Positions 34,131 through 46,000 of a stretch of DNA of 64,000 nt are shown here, piece after piece; the stretch's first letter is position 1, and each line of letters starts with the position of its first letter. The DNA is from Siphonodentalium dalli. Lineage: Eukaryota > Mollusca > Scaphopoda > Gadilida > Siphonodentaliidae. Where the stretch lies: NCBI GenBank assembly GCA_032622095.1, contig CP136061.1, positions 38,259,797 through 38,323,796 on the forward strand, written 5' to 3'. The notes under the pieces are model-generated. The model ran no database searches. It worked only from the letters and a program-made list of their open reading frames with translations, and was not told where the DNA came from. The position numbers and the translations under genes were made by a program.

Positions 34131-34828
34131 AATATGCAGGATAATGGTGCACGTGAAGTGACACCCAATTGGAATCTTATGTATTCCCTATATACATGTA
34201 CACCAAGTCTTGACTTTCGACGTACCCGAAAATTGGATGAAATATTGTCGAATTAACGCTCTTTATTCAATCTAAACACTTGACTGAGCAGTGGACAAGT
34301 GAACGATGCACAACACATACACAAATAACATCTTCGATAACCCGAAGACGTCAAATAATACCTAAATAAATGTTTTGACATTATTTTAACTTCGCCAAAC
34401 TTCGAAATCCAAAACTTCGACAGAGGCTAGATTGAAATCAAATGTTCCAATTAATGGTGATCAATTCATTCTTGACGCTACGGTCAGAAATATGTCAGAT
34501 ATGGCCCGGAGTCAGATAATTCTACGAATAAAAATGCCACCGTCTTTAATACCGACAAGACTAACAAGTGATTAATCTTTCACACGTGATGCATTCGCAC
34601 TTGGAAAGCATCTACAAAGGATGCCGCTCGTCCAGTGGCGATATTCGGTAACATGATCCTCCCCGCATGGTTTGCTGCTTATCACAACTGATATACAATG
34701 GACGAACCCGGCAGACAAACCAGTTTAAACTGGACTGAACAGATTTCTATCTTATAGCGATCTCAGAGTCTGCACATCGTCAGTCGAGTCGAAATTGGCG
34801 GTGGACGCGCATTCCGGATACATAGAAT

Positions 34829-35070
34829 GATTGCATGAAATTTGCAAATCCAACTGACCACAAAAGTGGCAAAGACGAATATGGAATCCTATGAATTCCT
34901 GATAATCAGAATGATTGCATGAAATGTACAAATCCAACCTACCACAAACGTGGCAAAGACAAATATGGAATCCTACGCATTCCTGATATACAGATTGATT
35001 GCATGAAATTTGCAAATCCAACGATTCCACACAACGTGGCTAAAACTACCATGGAATCCTATGTATCCTA
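34829..35070 (-). repeat. 84-bp tandem repeat, three copies
   Basis: Starts at GATTGCATGAAATTTGCAAA recur at 34829, 34913 and 34997. The period is 28 codons, which keeps a minus-strand frame open (repeated YQECVGFHICLCH-like peptide). I read it as a minisatellite and not a Cys/His protein. Confidence 0.85.
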
Positions 35071-35761
35071 TGTAATACATGTAAACAGACTATAAAAATG
35101 TCGTCTTATATAAATTAATGCGCTATGTCCCTGATGAGTAGTCGCGCAAAAATAGACACGAAACACTAGCTTAACCTTAAAGTGACTATCCGAATTCAAG
35201 CAGTGTAGGGCACCACGATTAACATAACGCTACCTCCAGTCGTATGCTGACGGTTGGGTATGCATACACCATTTTATATACAAATACGATAGTTTAAAGG
35301 AAGTGGTATGAATTTTCAACAAAATATACTTTTTTATTTTCTAACTATTTCCTTAAAGAAAATTGGAATTAATCGGTGTTGGAAATGAGTGGGATCATTA
35401 TGTAAGGTATTTACATCTAACTTGATCCAGATAATGTCAACTTAATCCAAGATGGCTTCAAAAATGGCGGCCAAAATTCGATAATTTTAGCCCCTTTCAC
35501 CCAATTACGTTTCTGTCATGCAGAAGGAGAATGAAGAGACTAATTTGCTTCTTCAAAGTAAATACTCGCCATGTTATAACACATTCCTGTTAGTTGTCTT
35601 ATCGCAATGACTCAAAATGCGATTTAATATGACAATTATTTTCTAAAATAAGCATCGTGAAAATTCGCCGAGCGATATATTTGTGTATACATCAAATAAT
35701 ATGTCCTCTACAGGAGAACGATATTTCGGTGTTAGATGTATGAATGAATGTACTCTATTAA

Positions 35762-36102
35762 CCCCTGGCCATAGATCGCCTCGCATATATAAGAGAATGC
35801 ATTGGCTTAACACATTACAAATTATAAAATTGTTAAAGAATGTAAGAAAGAATGGTAAAAAGTGTTAAAACAAGATTTTGTTTAGGCCAATGCATTCTCT
35901 TATATATGCGAGGCGACCTATGGTCGACTCGCATATATAAGAGAATGCATTGGCCAGGGCATAACTGTAACCACCACAATGTGGTCAATGAGCCGGTTCC
36001 AATGATATCCATATTTGTATGGTTTTATTGAGACAGACCCAAGATAATTTAGGCTGTTGCAGCTTTATTTGGCCGTTTTTGGCCGGTTTGTTGGGTAAAG
36101 GG
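35762..36102. mobile_element. piggyBac-like palindromic MITE with left-arm deletion
   Basis: TTAA is present on both sides (35758-35761 and 36103-36106), and the right TIR TTGGGTAAAGGG is intact. At the left only CCC of the terminus remains before the sequence jumps into the middle of the first palindrome (CATAGATCGCC). About 60-80 bases including half a palindrome were lost internally. Confidence 0.75.
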
Positions 36103-36106
36103 TTAA

Positions 36107-37431
36107 GATAATCCGAAGTTATTAATATGTTATTGCAATCGAGATGGCTGCCAATGTGGCGGCAATATATCCCACTGTGTAAGAATTACACATATGCAAA
36201 TCATTATCGGACATGGACTTTCGGTGAGAACATACCATGCACTATATAAAAACCGAAATATATGTTCAAGCACGATAAGTATATGGACTTGTGCCAAATT
36301 CGATTCTGATATTATATAAATAGTTTAATAGAGACCAATATGGTATATGGAGAGAATAATGAAGCTGTCACCTTCAGGCGCTGTCAGTTACCAGAGCTCA
36401 AATGATGCATTTTATCGCCATACGTTCATGCATATAAATAACTATTGAATATATCTGCTCGTATACTAAAATGTCTAGCGACGGACTCAATCATATCACT
36501 GTGTGTAGCTAGCAGTGACTGGCTTAAACCAGGAGATCGCCCGGGGCCTTATTCGGATAGTATAGCTATACGTTAATCTTGCCCATTTCACCATGGTACA
36601 TGTATACCGCCTGTTTCTGACATAATAGCCATAAAAACCCAGTCTTCGTAAAATGAATTACTCTTGGTAATTGGTATGGAAAATCGACACAAAATGATCG
36701 CTTCTACCATTCTGGCAAAGATATATTTGGAGGAAGAAATGTTGATGATTGCTTGGTGCTTAAACTGCTTCTTGTCACCAGTTCATACAAAGTGTAGGTA
36801 CATTTCCACGTGTGCATTAATATGACGATCAACATTGCATCGTGATAAATTTGAACTAGAACTCAAGCAATATATTCACTTGTATTACAGCGATATTAGC
36901 ATATTTTTGTATTACTACATGTATGCATATAATTAGTTTGTCTCATATACAAGTAGCGCTGATGTATTTCTGGACCATCACACTCTCGTTAGATGGGGTG
37001 AATGTAAAATGATTCCCGGAAATGACTCACATAAGCCTGCACAATTGATATCTAATCCAGTCCACGATGAAACGTATACTTATTGTTGTTATGTTATTCA
37101 TTGAATAAATACTGTTAAAACTAAGGTATATCTGATCAAACTGGATTGATTGTCAAGTGAATATGTATGGAGCTCTTCGTACAATAGCCGCCCCATTACC
37201 GTTTATATTTCTGCTGAAGTTGATCTATACATTCCTTTGGTTGGGGTTAATTATCATGATGCATGAATGCAGCATAATATATACAATTTATGGGATATAG
37301 CCAGACTAATCTGATAACTCCTAGTCGAACAGAATGACAACAGTTTGAGGAATTATGATATAGCTGGAGCGGCATATATAATATGATCTGAAAGATGCCA
37401 TTATTATAGTGAACCATGGCCACCTTCATAG
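36107..37431. other. No gene recognised
   Basis: AT-rich. Exons joining the candidate at 37492 were looked for here and not found. Confidence 0.5.
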
Positions 37432-37491
37432 TTACGCGTGCTAATTCAACTTCCTTCATTTCATTTGGTTTATGATAACGTTCTGCCTCAG

Positions 37492-37740
37492 AATCAACAT
37501 GGCCCGACACGAGCTGTTATTAACTCGAACTATTACTTCACATTGTGTTGTAAGAAGTTAGTGGACTACTTTGCCCATTATGTCATTCGGTATTCAGAAC
37601 CTGGATTCCAGAGTATATTGGACATAATAATTCAAACTGATGATATGACACCAGAAGACCCATCACTACCAATGGATTATACACCAGTTTCCCACCGTGT
37701 GACCGTACAGTTCGTCAAACCACAGGAATTAGTAATATAA
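37492..37740 (+). CDS. Candidate terminal exon or fragment, unknown product
   Basis: After a CTGCCTCAG acceptor the plus strand encodes 82 codons ending in TAA. The peptide starts NQHGPTRAVINSNYYFTLCC and ends HRVTVQFVKPQELVI. Residue composition is balanced, with hydrophobic/polar alternation and an acidic loop (QTDDMTPEDPS), unlike the low-complexity chance frames nearby. The frame is also open upstream to 37432, so the exon start is uncertain. No family is recognised. It could be an exon of a gene with distant exons or a relic of a mobile-element protein. Confidence 0.4.
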   Translation, partial: NQHGPTRAVINSNYYFTLCCKKLVDYFAHYVIRYSEPGFQSILDIIIQTDDMTPEDPSLPMDYTPVSHRVTVQFVKPQELVI

Positions 37741-38352
37741 TAAGTATCGCCTGTCTATTTTTGGCTCATATCTATAACGATTACCCTTCACATTCTGTAG
37801 TAATCAAAAACTGCAGGGTTGGATATGCAGAGCAGTTGCGCAGTCCCTGTTGATTTCGATAAACTTCAAAATAATCATTAATCAATTGGGGCCAGCAGCA
37901 AAATCATAACCATTGCCAATAACTACTTTCTTGTTGAACTGTACAAACGCAATGCATTGTCCCACTAAACTCCTATGCCTAAATCGTAGAAATCAATTTG
38001 CTTTGTCCCCATATCCGGTTGTAACAAGCAATCTGATTAGCTACAACGCCACGTTTAAATCACCATGTCCCCCCCGTCACCCTTGACAGCGGGGTATAAG
38101 AGAACGTGCGCCAAACATCGGGGGTATATGAGCCCGTGAAACATCGGGGGTATATGAATGACCCATGAACTGGCAGTTTCCACCAATCGTGACGTTGCTC
38201 CCGCACGCCGAATTTGACGTCACCTGACGCCGGATCCTTAGATCAGCTATTGAATTATTCTTATTGGTGTGAATTAATCGGAAAAAAACTATGAAAAACA
38301 CACTTAAATTAAAGAAACATGGTTATTGTTGTGGGGACAAAATCGTTATCTC

Positions 38353-38477
38353 CGGCAACACCGTGGGGTACATGGAGATTTAATACCTGGATGTCTCTTT
38401 TCGAATTCCTCGGCTCCGCCTCGGGGTTCAAAATCGACATCCATGTATTAAATCTCCATGTACCCCCGATGTTGCCG
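38353..38477. repeat. Foldback repeat with ~50-base arms
   Basis: CGGCAACACCGTGGGGTACA and its complement enclose a short loop around GAATTCCTCGGCTCCGCCTC. The arms include ATGGAGATTTAATAC. Both strands show the same open peptide WRFNTWMS, a result of the symmetry and not a gene. Confidence 0.78.
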
Positions 38478-38559
38478 AATATAACTAATATTATACTATC
38501 AATGGTCCATAACATGCCATCCGTCTTCATACCAAGACATCTTTCGTATTAAATTAACA

Positions 38560-40610
38560 CGAGGACAGACAAGAACCAGACACTTCGTTGCATGATAATG
38601 TTTATTTCAACTGAATAAACATGTCCTGGGATCTCAGTAACCTATAGTAACGTCACATATGGACTTCATACATGGCATGAAAGTGGTTGGACTACTTTAT
38701 TGAATATCATCATCCACAATATTCACAATATATCACATTAATCTTGATACGGGACACTACCCCTTATACGATTATATTATCCACCTATGGGGGGGTCTAT
38801 TCTATTTTGATATGTCGTGGTTATCAATACGATTGGAACCTGTCAAGTTCAGCAAAACGAGGTTCAAATGGTGTTACCGTGCAAATTTAATTCAAGGTTA
38901 CATGGCATCTATCAGTGAGACAAGCAGGCCAAATGACAACCATATAATTAATTATATTATTGTTTGTGTTTTGTAAACAATGATGTGTTGTTTCTTGCCA
39001 AGAATAATGGTATAGCTGAGAAGTACAATCCCCACCTCATAGATATCACAATAAATAGTTATGTATTGCTATCATATATGATACACTATAGGCATTTTCT
39101 ACTGATGAGATGTCATGAAAAGAACTAACACCAAAGCTTATCTGCATCAATTGCATTTGATATGGTAACCACCATTATTTCTCAATTAGTTCTCTGGCCT
39201 AGAGTATAGCACAGAAGGCTAGACATTGAGATGGTAATATTTGTCCATCGATCTAAGATGGAGGTCTACACATACTTTCTAATTTCACATAGAGAGTTGG
39301 ATTTTCTCTTCAACTCCCACCTCATTTACTATCAGGAAACTTGAATAGATGGCACGTATGCAGTATAGGACATCCGTTAATTTACATAAGAACTTAAAGC
39401 TATGCGCATTTACTGAAAAGTATCCGACTAACCCATGTAGGAATGCCAGGGCGACATTTGGTGGTGTAACGAACACTGACTTTTGTATTTTGACTGCCAT
39501 TTTGGTAGCCATCTTGGATGAAATTGAATAGTTCTGTTGAAGTTTGATAATAATTCCGTATGTGGCACAAATATTTCCCTCTCACTGAATTCCGCTCATT
39601 TCTTGAAATCTATTGCTAGAATATCGGAATTTATTTTGACAAAATGCAATAATTCGGTTGTCTAAATTGGATTTGTGATAGATCGTACATGTTTTGTACA
39701 ATACAATTGATGCATCACACTGCTGAAGTAATAAGACAACACTGAATCGTCACAATTCGCAGTCGCTACCAAGCGGAAGATCATTTCCATGAGATTCTTG
39801 AAAATCGCAAAATTGTTGATTTTCTGGTGCCATTTTGGCAGCCATCTTTGACTAGAATAACATTTTCCCGTGAATTTGGGTACTTTACTTTGAGAACTAC
39901 TATTGATGAATTCCCCATACTGAAAAACATGTATAACAATTAAGAAATATGCGCAGAATCCGTCAGTTCTTAGGACAACCCTACATCTGAACTGAGCTGA
40001 CAATGACGTCATCTTTGTGACGTCATCATTCCCTCCATTCGCGGACCCATGAAGTCTAACAAACTTTTCTGGACAAAGTAAGTGATACCCTATCATAGTC
40101 TCTACATTTGTTCAAAAAATTCCCATGGAAGTACATAAGCGACTCTACTATACTGCTTTGAGCAAGATTATTCTCAATTTCTATTTGAGCACCATATCGG
40201 AGTGTTTCACATCACTCTAACATCGTACCGTCCTAGGATATCTGTTCGACATGAGTTAGAATTTTGACATTCGCCCTTTATTTACCATCATTTGGAAACA
40301 ATCATTTTGAAATTGGAAAATGCAATGTAAACCAATAACCAATAGACGTATTCTGCAATTTTGGCATATTCTTGGACTACGTATAGTTTTGAGTGCGGTC
40401 TCGATTCCGACCCGAATATCAGGTCCCTGGCGTGAGCTTGTTCCGTTCCACATCCCACGTCATGATGGATAATATTATTATCACAAAAAGGAATTTCGTT
40501 GGATTATATCAACTGTCTATTTGAAGTATTAGCAGATTGGGCCGTCGCAAATCAATTAAAAACGTCGCAGAGTGAATATTACAACAATTACCAAGGCCAA
40601 TAATATACAT
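38560..40610. other. No gene recognised; probable old dispersed repeats
   Basis: Several GCCATTTTGG-AGCCATCTT words (near 39500 and 39830) suggest decayed repeat copies. The 144-codon minus-strand frame at 39662-40096 has no domain or codon bias that I can see. Confidence 0.45.
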
Positions 40611-40757
40611 CTACGTCACCAATGTAATCTCTGAACGGTCGCTTCAGACATTCGGGAACCTACGTCACCAATGTAATATCTAAACCGTCGCTTCAGACGT
40701 TCAGGAACCTACGTCACCAATGTATTATCTAAACAGTCGCATCAGACGTTCGGATAG
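40611..40757 (+). repeat. 49-bp repeat, three units (family also at 48.1 kb and 0.7 kb)
   Basis: Three units beginning CTACGTCACCAATGTAATCT and ending with a CGCTTCAGACGTTC-like segment. The same unit, also in three copies, is at 48142-48288, and one diverged unit is at 678-727. All three loci continue into related downstream sequence (ATATTTGTTGCAAGAATT-like). Confidence 0.88.
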
Positions 40758-40948
40758 CTGCTTTATGAAACGCATGCAAGTAATATTTTTGTTGCAAGAA
40801 TTGTACTTACAGGTGAAAGGAATTATGGGTTTAAAAAACAGGTAGACCACCTAGAGCAGGACAGATTGTCTACTATTATATACTAGGGGATTGCAGGAAA
40901 ATAATGTGAATAATTAGTAAATTATTAGTGCCCCTTTAAGTCATTTAA

Positions 40949-41340
40949 CCCTTTACCCAACAAACCGGCCAAAACCGGCCAAATAAAAGCTTCAACAGCC
41001 TAAAATATCTTGGGTCTGTCTCAATAAAACCATACAAATATGGATATCATTGGAACCGGCTCATTGACCACATTGTGATGGTTATAGTTATGCCCTGTGC
41101 CAATGCATTCTCTTATATATGCGAGTCGACCATAGGTCGCCTCGCATATATAAGAGAATGCATTGGCCTAAAAAAAATCTTTTTTTAACACTTTTTACTA
41201 TTTTTTTTACATTCTTTAACAATTTTATAATTTTTAATCTGTTAAGCCAATGCATTCTCTTATATATGCGAGGCGACCTATGGTCGACCCGCATATATAA
41301 GAGAATGCATTGGCACAGGGCCCTTCTGTTGGGTAAAGGG
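40949..41340. mobile_element. piggyBac-like palindromic MITE, full-length copy
   Basis: 392 bp with CCCTTTACCCAACA at the left and TGTTGGGTAAAGGG at the right, inserted in the opposite orientation to the 9319 copy. The left flank is TTAA; the right flank reads TTAT, a one-base decay of the duplication. Open frames inside (CILLYMR...) are translations of the palindromes and not genes. Confidence 0.78.
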
Positions 41341-41929
41341 TTATAATAATTACTAGTAACCTTAGGTAAACAGCGCCAATTGCATGACACTCTCCGGATA
41401 AAGATATCGCATGTCTTATAAGCTGATAAACGCTCTATAGTATAATTATGTTTCTAACGATTAGTGACTATGTATAAGTCATTTGAGATCAACGGCACCT
41501 ATAGGCCGTGATATTCCCAGTGTCATGTTATACCTTTATCTACCAATTTTCAATATCTTTTGAGCTGATAATAAACGCTCTTTTATTGAATCTGCAATTT
41601 ATTAGTTCCCATTTAAGTAGTTATCTGAGGTCAACTGCGCACACCCCGTGACATTCCCCTGTTCATGTGAACATAAGTGTACCAAATTGTCTACATATCT
41701 TCTAAACTTATAAGGAAAGCTCTTTATTGCTCAATTATGCCCCATTAAGTCGTCTGACGTAACCAAATTGACTGATGACACACACGATTGTAGGAACATA
41801 TCGTCACCACTGAAAACGATATAAAGAAAGCCGATCAACGGCGCTCACAGTTTACCCGGAATTTGGCTCAGGTGTTTCATAATGACGGGTGCCGCGGGAC
41901 AACATATCCTCTCGCAAATACGCACATAA

Positions 41930-42095
41930 TCTACCTATAACGTGAAATATGTACATACTGTGATTATTTGATTCTGAAATAAGCAGATAACGGAGTCATA
42001 TTCGTTATGTTGTTTTGTGGAGCGGACCACAATGAAAACACGTTAAAGAGCGTACACCTCAACAGTCGTGGGTTGGATTAATTGTGTCATTGTCC
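41930..42095 (+). repeat. Dispersed ~130-bp unit, copy 1 of 3
   Basis: Contains TTATTTGATTCTGAAATAAG, a TTGTTTTGTGGAGCGG segment, and TAAAGAGCGTACACC. Related copies border the 30-bp array on both sides. Confidence 0.65.
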
Positions 42096-42100
42096 GCACA

Positions 42101-42202
42101 TAAGCTGCTTAGACTCGCCTAATTATGATTCGATAATGAGACTAAAATATTCTCATTTTCAGCACATTATCGAATCAAAATGAGGCGATTATAAGCAGAT
42201 TA
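42101..42202. repeat. Foldback repeat, ~45-base arms
   Basis: TAAGCTGCTTAGACTCGCCT...GATTCGATAATG pairs with CATTATCGAATC...AGGCGATTATAAGCAG. Several mismatches are present. Confidence 0.65.
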
Positions 42203-42844
42203 TCTACCTAAACCAAGTTCTTATACTAGTAAGCAGATACTGTGTGGGTTTTCTGGAGAACAGGCTGCGCTGAAAGCACATTCGCCGTCCGGGAAACATA
42301 TTACGTGTTTATCAGGCAAATTATCGCCTTGATAACATTTGGCAAATCAGTTATATCTCAGAACCGATTTTCCTGAAATTGTTCTTGTATTCAAAATTGT
42401 TCTTGAATTCAAAAGCTCAAATAATTTGTCTTAAGGGGTTAAAGTATTTGGAGTGGGGGAGGGGGTAGTTTAAAATCGTATAACTCTGTCCCTATTCACA
42501 CAAGGACCTCTCAATGTGAGACCCAATGGTTTAGTGATTTTGGAGGATATGTTTAGGAGTGGAAGTTAACTTATTGGAAGCAAAAGTGTTAAATCTCTAT
42601 CTCTGCCACTTTTGACCTGCCGGATATTCAAATTTCATTCACTTCTAAAGAGAAATCATAGTTTGTTGACAAGCCAGACTGCTTAGAACGACATGTGGGA
42701 TTCCATATCATATTTAAATTGAACTTGGCTCAACCGGACATGAGATGATATATTTTTAAATGCGCCAATGTGACAGAGTTATTCAGTGTATTTTGTGCAA
42801 CTTGAAAATAACAGAAACATATCCTCGTGCAAATAGGTTCACAT

Positions 42845-42990
42845 TGGATCTAAATATTCACATACGTTCACATTGAACTTGTTTGATTCTCAACTAAGCC
42901 CATAGTGGAATTAGACCCTTTATCCGTTTTATGGTGCGGCCACGGTGAAAAAAAAGTTATAAAGAGCGTACATCTGGTAAGTAGATCTAG
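42845..42990 (+). repeat. Dispersed ~130-bp unit, copy 2, left border of the 30-bp array
   Basis: Contains TTGTTTGATTCTCAACTAAG, CCGTTTTATGGTGCGGCCAC and ATAAAGAGCGTACATC, ending some 28 bases before the minisatellite. Confidence 0.65.
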
Positions 42991-43017
42991 GTTAATATAG
43001 AGCGTAAACAAACAAAT

Positions 43018-46000
43018 ATATATTCATATAGCTCCATAGTCGGCCAATTATATTTATATAGCTCCATCGTCGGCCTATTATATTCATATAGCTCCATAGT
43101 CGGCCTATTATATTTATATAGCTCCATAGTCGGCCTATTATATTTATATAGCTCCATAGTCGGCCTATTATATTCATATAGGTCCATAGTCGGCGTATTA
43201 TATTTATATAGGTCCATAGTCGGCCTATTATATTTATATAGGTCCATAGTCGGCCTATTATATTCATATAGCTCCATAAGTCGGCCTATTATATTCATAT
43301 AGATCCATAGTCGGCCTATTTTATTTATATAGCTCCATAGTCGGCCTATTATATTTATATAGCTCCATAGTCGGCCTATTATATTTATATAGCTCCATAG
43401 TCGGCCTACTATATTAATATAGGTCCGTAGTCGGCCTATTATATTCATATAGCTCCATAGTCGGCCTATTATAACCATATAGCTCCATAGTCGGCCTATT
43501 ATATTCATATAGCTCCATAGTCGGCTTATTATATTTATATATGTCCATAGTCGGCCTATTATATTCATATAGCTCCATAATCGGCCTATTATATTTATAT
43601 AGGTCCATAGTCGGCCTATTATATTCATATAGGTCCATAGTCGGCCTATTATATTCATATAGGTCCATAGTCGGACTATTATATTTATATACATGTAGGT
43701 CCATAGTCGGGCTATTATATTCATATAGGTCCATAGTCGGCCTATTATATTCATATAGGTCCATAGTCGGCCTATTATATTCATATAGGTCCATAGTCGG
43801 GACTATTATATTCATATACGTCCATAGTCGGCCTATTATATTCATATTGCTCCATAGTCGGCCTATTGTATTTATATAGGTCCATAGTCGGTCTATTATA
43901 TTCATATAGGTCCATATTCGGCCTATTATATTCATATAGGTCCATAGCCGGCCTATTATATTCATATAGGTTCATAGTCGGCCTATTGTATTTATATAGG
44001 TCCATAGTCGGTCTATTATATTCATATAGGTCCATATTCGGCCTATTATATTCATATAGGTCCATAGTCGGCCTATTATATTCATATATGTCCATAGTCG
44101 GCCTATTATATTCAAATTGCAATATATATAGGTCCATAGTCGGCCTATTATATTCATATAGGTCCATAGTCGGCCTATTATATTCATATACGTCCATAGT
44201 CGGCCTATTATATTCATATTGATCCATAGTCGGCCTATTGTATTTATATAGGTCCATAGTCGGCCTATTATATTCATATTGCCCCATAGTCGGCCTATTA
44301 TATTTATATAGGTCCATAGTCGGCCTATTATATTCATATAGGTCCATAGTCGGTCTATTATATTTATATAGGTCCATAGTCGGCCTATTATATTTAAATA
44401 GGTCCATAGTCGGCCTATTATATTCATATAGGTTCATAGTCGGCATATTGTATTCATATAGGTTCATAGTCGGTCTATTATATTTATATAGGTCCATAGT
44501 CGGCCTATTATATTTAAATAGGTCCATAGTCGGCCTATTATATTCATATAGGTTCATAGTCGGCATATTGTATTCATATAGGTTCATAGTCGGTCTATTA
44601 TATTTATATAGGTCCATAGTCGGCCTATTATATTTATATAGGTCCATAGTCGGCCTATTATATTTATATAGGTCCATAGTCGGCCTATTATATTCATATA
44701 GGTCCATAGTCGGCCTATTATATTTATATAGGTCCATAGTCGGCCTATTATATTTATATAGGTCCATAGTCGGCCTATTATATTTATATAGGTCCATAGT
44801 CGGCCTATTATATTTATATACATGTAGGTCCATAGTCGGGCTATTATATTTATATAGGTCCATAGTCGGCCTATTATATTTATATAGGTCCATAGTCGGA
44901 CTATTATATTTATATACATGTAGGTCCATAGTCGGGCTATTATATTTATATAGGTCCATAGTCGGCCTATTATATTTATATAGGTCCATAGACGGCCTAT
45001 TATATTCATATAGATTCATAGTCGGCATATTGTATTCATATAGGTTCATAGTCGGCATATTGTATTCATATAGGTTCATAGTCGGTCTATTATATTTATA
45101 TAGGTCCATAGTCGGCCTATTATATTTATATAGGTCCATAGTCGGCCTATTATATTCATATAGGTCCATAGTCGGCCTATTATATTTATATACATGTAGG
45201 TCCATAGTCGGGCTATTATATTTATATAGGTCCATAGTCGGCCTATTATATTTATATAGGTCCATAGTCGGACTATTATATTTATATACATGTAGGTCCA
45301 TAGTCGGGCTATTATATTTATATAGGTCCATAGTCGGTCTATTATATTTATATAGGTCCATAGTCGGCCTATTATATTTATATAGGTCCATAGTCGGACT
45401 ATTATATTTATATACATGTAGGTCCATAGTCGGGACTATTATATTTATATAGGTCCATAGTCGGGCTATTATATTCATATAGGTCCATAGTCGGCCTATT
45501 ATATTCATATATGTCCATAGTCGGCCTATTATATTCATATTGCAATATATATAGGTCCATAGTCGGCCTATTTTATTCATATAGGTTCATAGTCGGTCTA
45601 TTATATTTATATAGGTCCATAGTCGGCCTATTGTATTCATATAGGTTCATAGTCGGTCTATTATATTTATATAGGTCCATAGTCGGCCTATTATATTTAT
45701 ATAGGTCCATAGACGGCCTATTATATTCATATAGGTCCATAGTCGGCCTATTATATTCATATACGTCCATAGTCGGCCTATAATATTCATATACGTCCAT
45801 AGTCGGCCTATTATATTCATATTGCAATATATATAGGTCCATAGTCGGCCTATTATATTCATATAGGTCCATAGTCGGCCTATTATATTCATATACGTCC
45901 ATAGTCGGCCTATTATATTCATATTGCTCCATAGTCGGCCTATTGTATTTATATAGGTCCATAGTCGGCCTATTATATTCATATTGCCCCATAGTCGGCC

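Noticed and set aside
34752-35030. Cys/His-rich repeat protein (zinc-finger-like)
   Set aside because: It is an 84-bp minisatellite. Cys spacing does not fit a known finger and there is no start or splice context.
39662-40096. 144-codon frame as a gene
   Set aside because: No domain, weak composition, and surrounding words look like decayed dispersed repeats.
41088-41390. Conserved peptide CILLYMR-DHRSPRIYKRMHW seen at many places
   Set aside because: It is the translation of the self-complementary MITE hairpin, identical on both strands.
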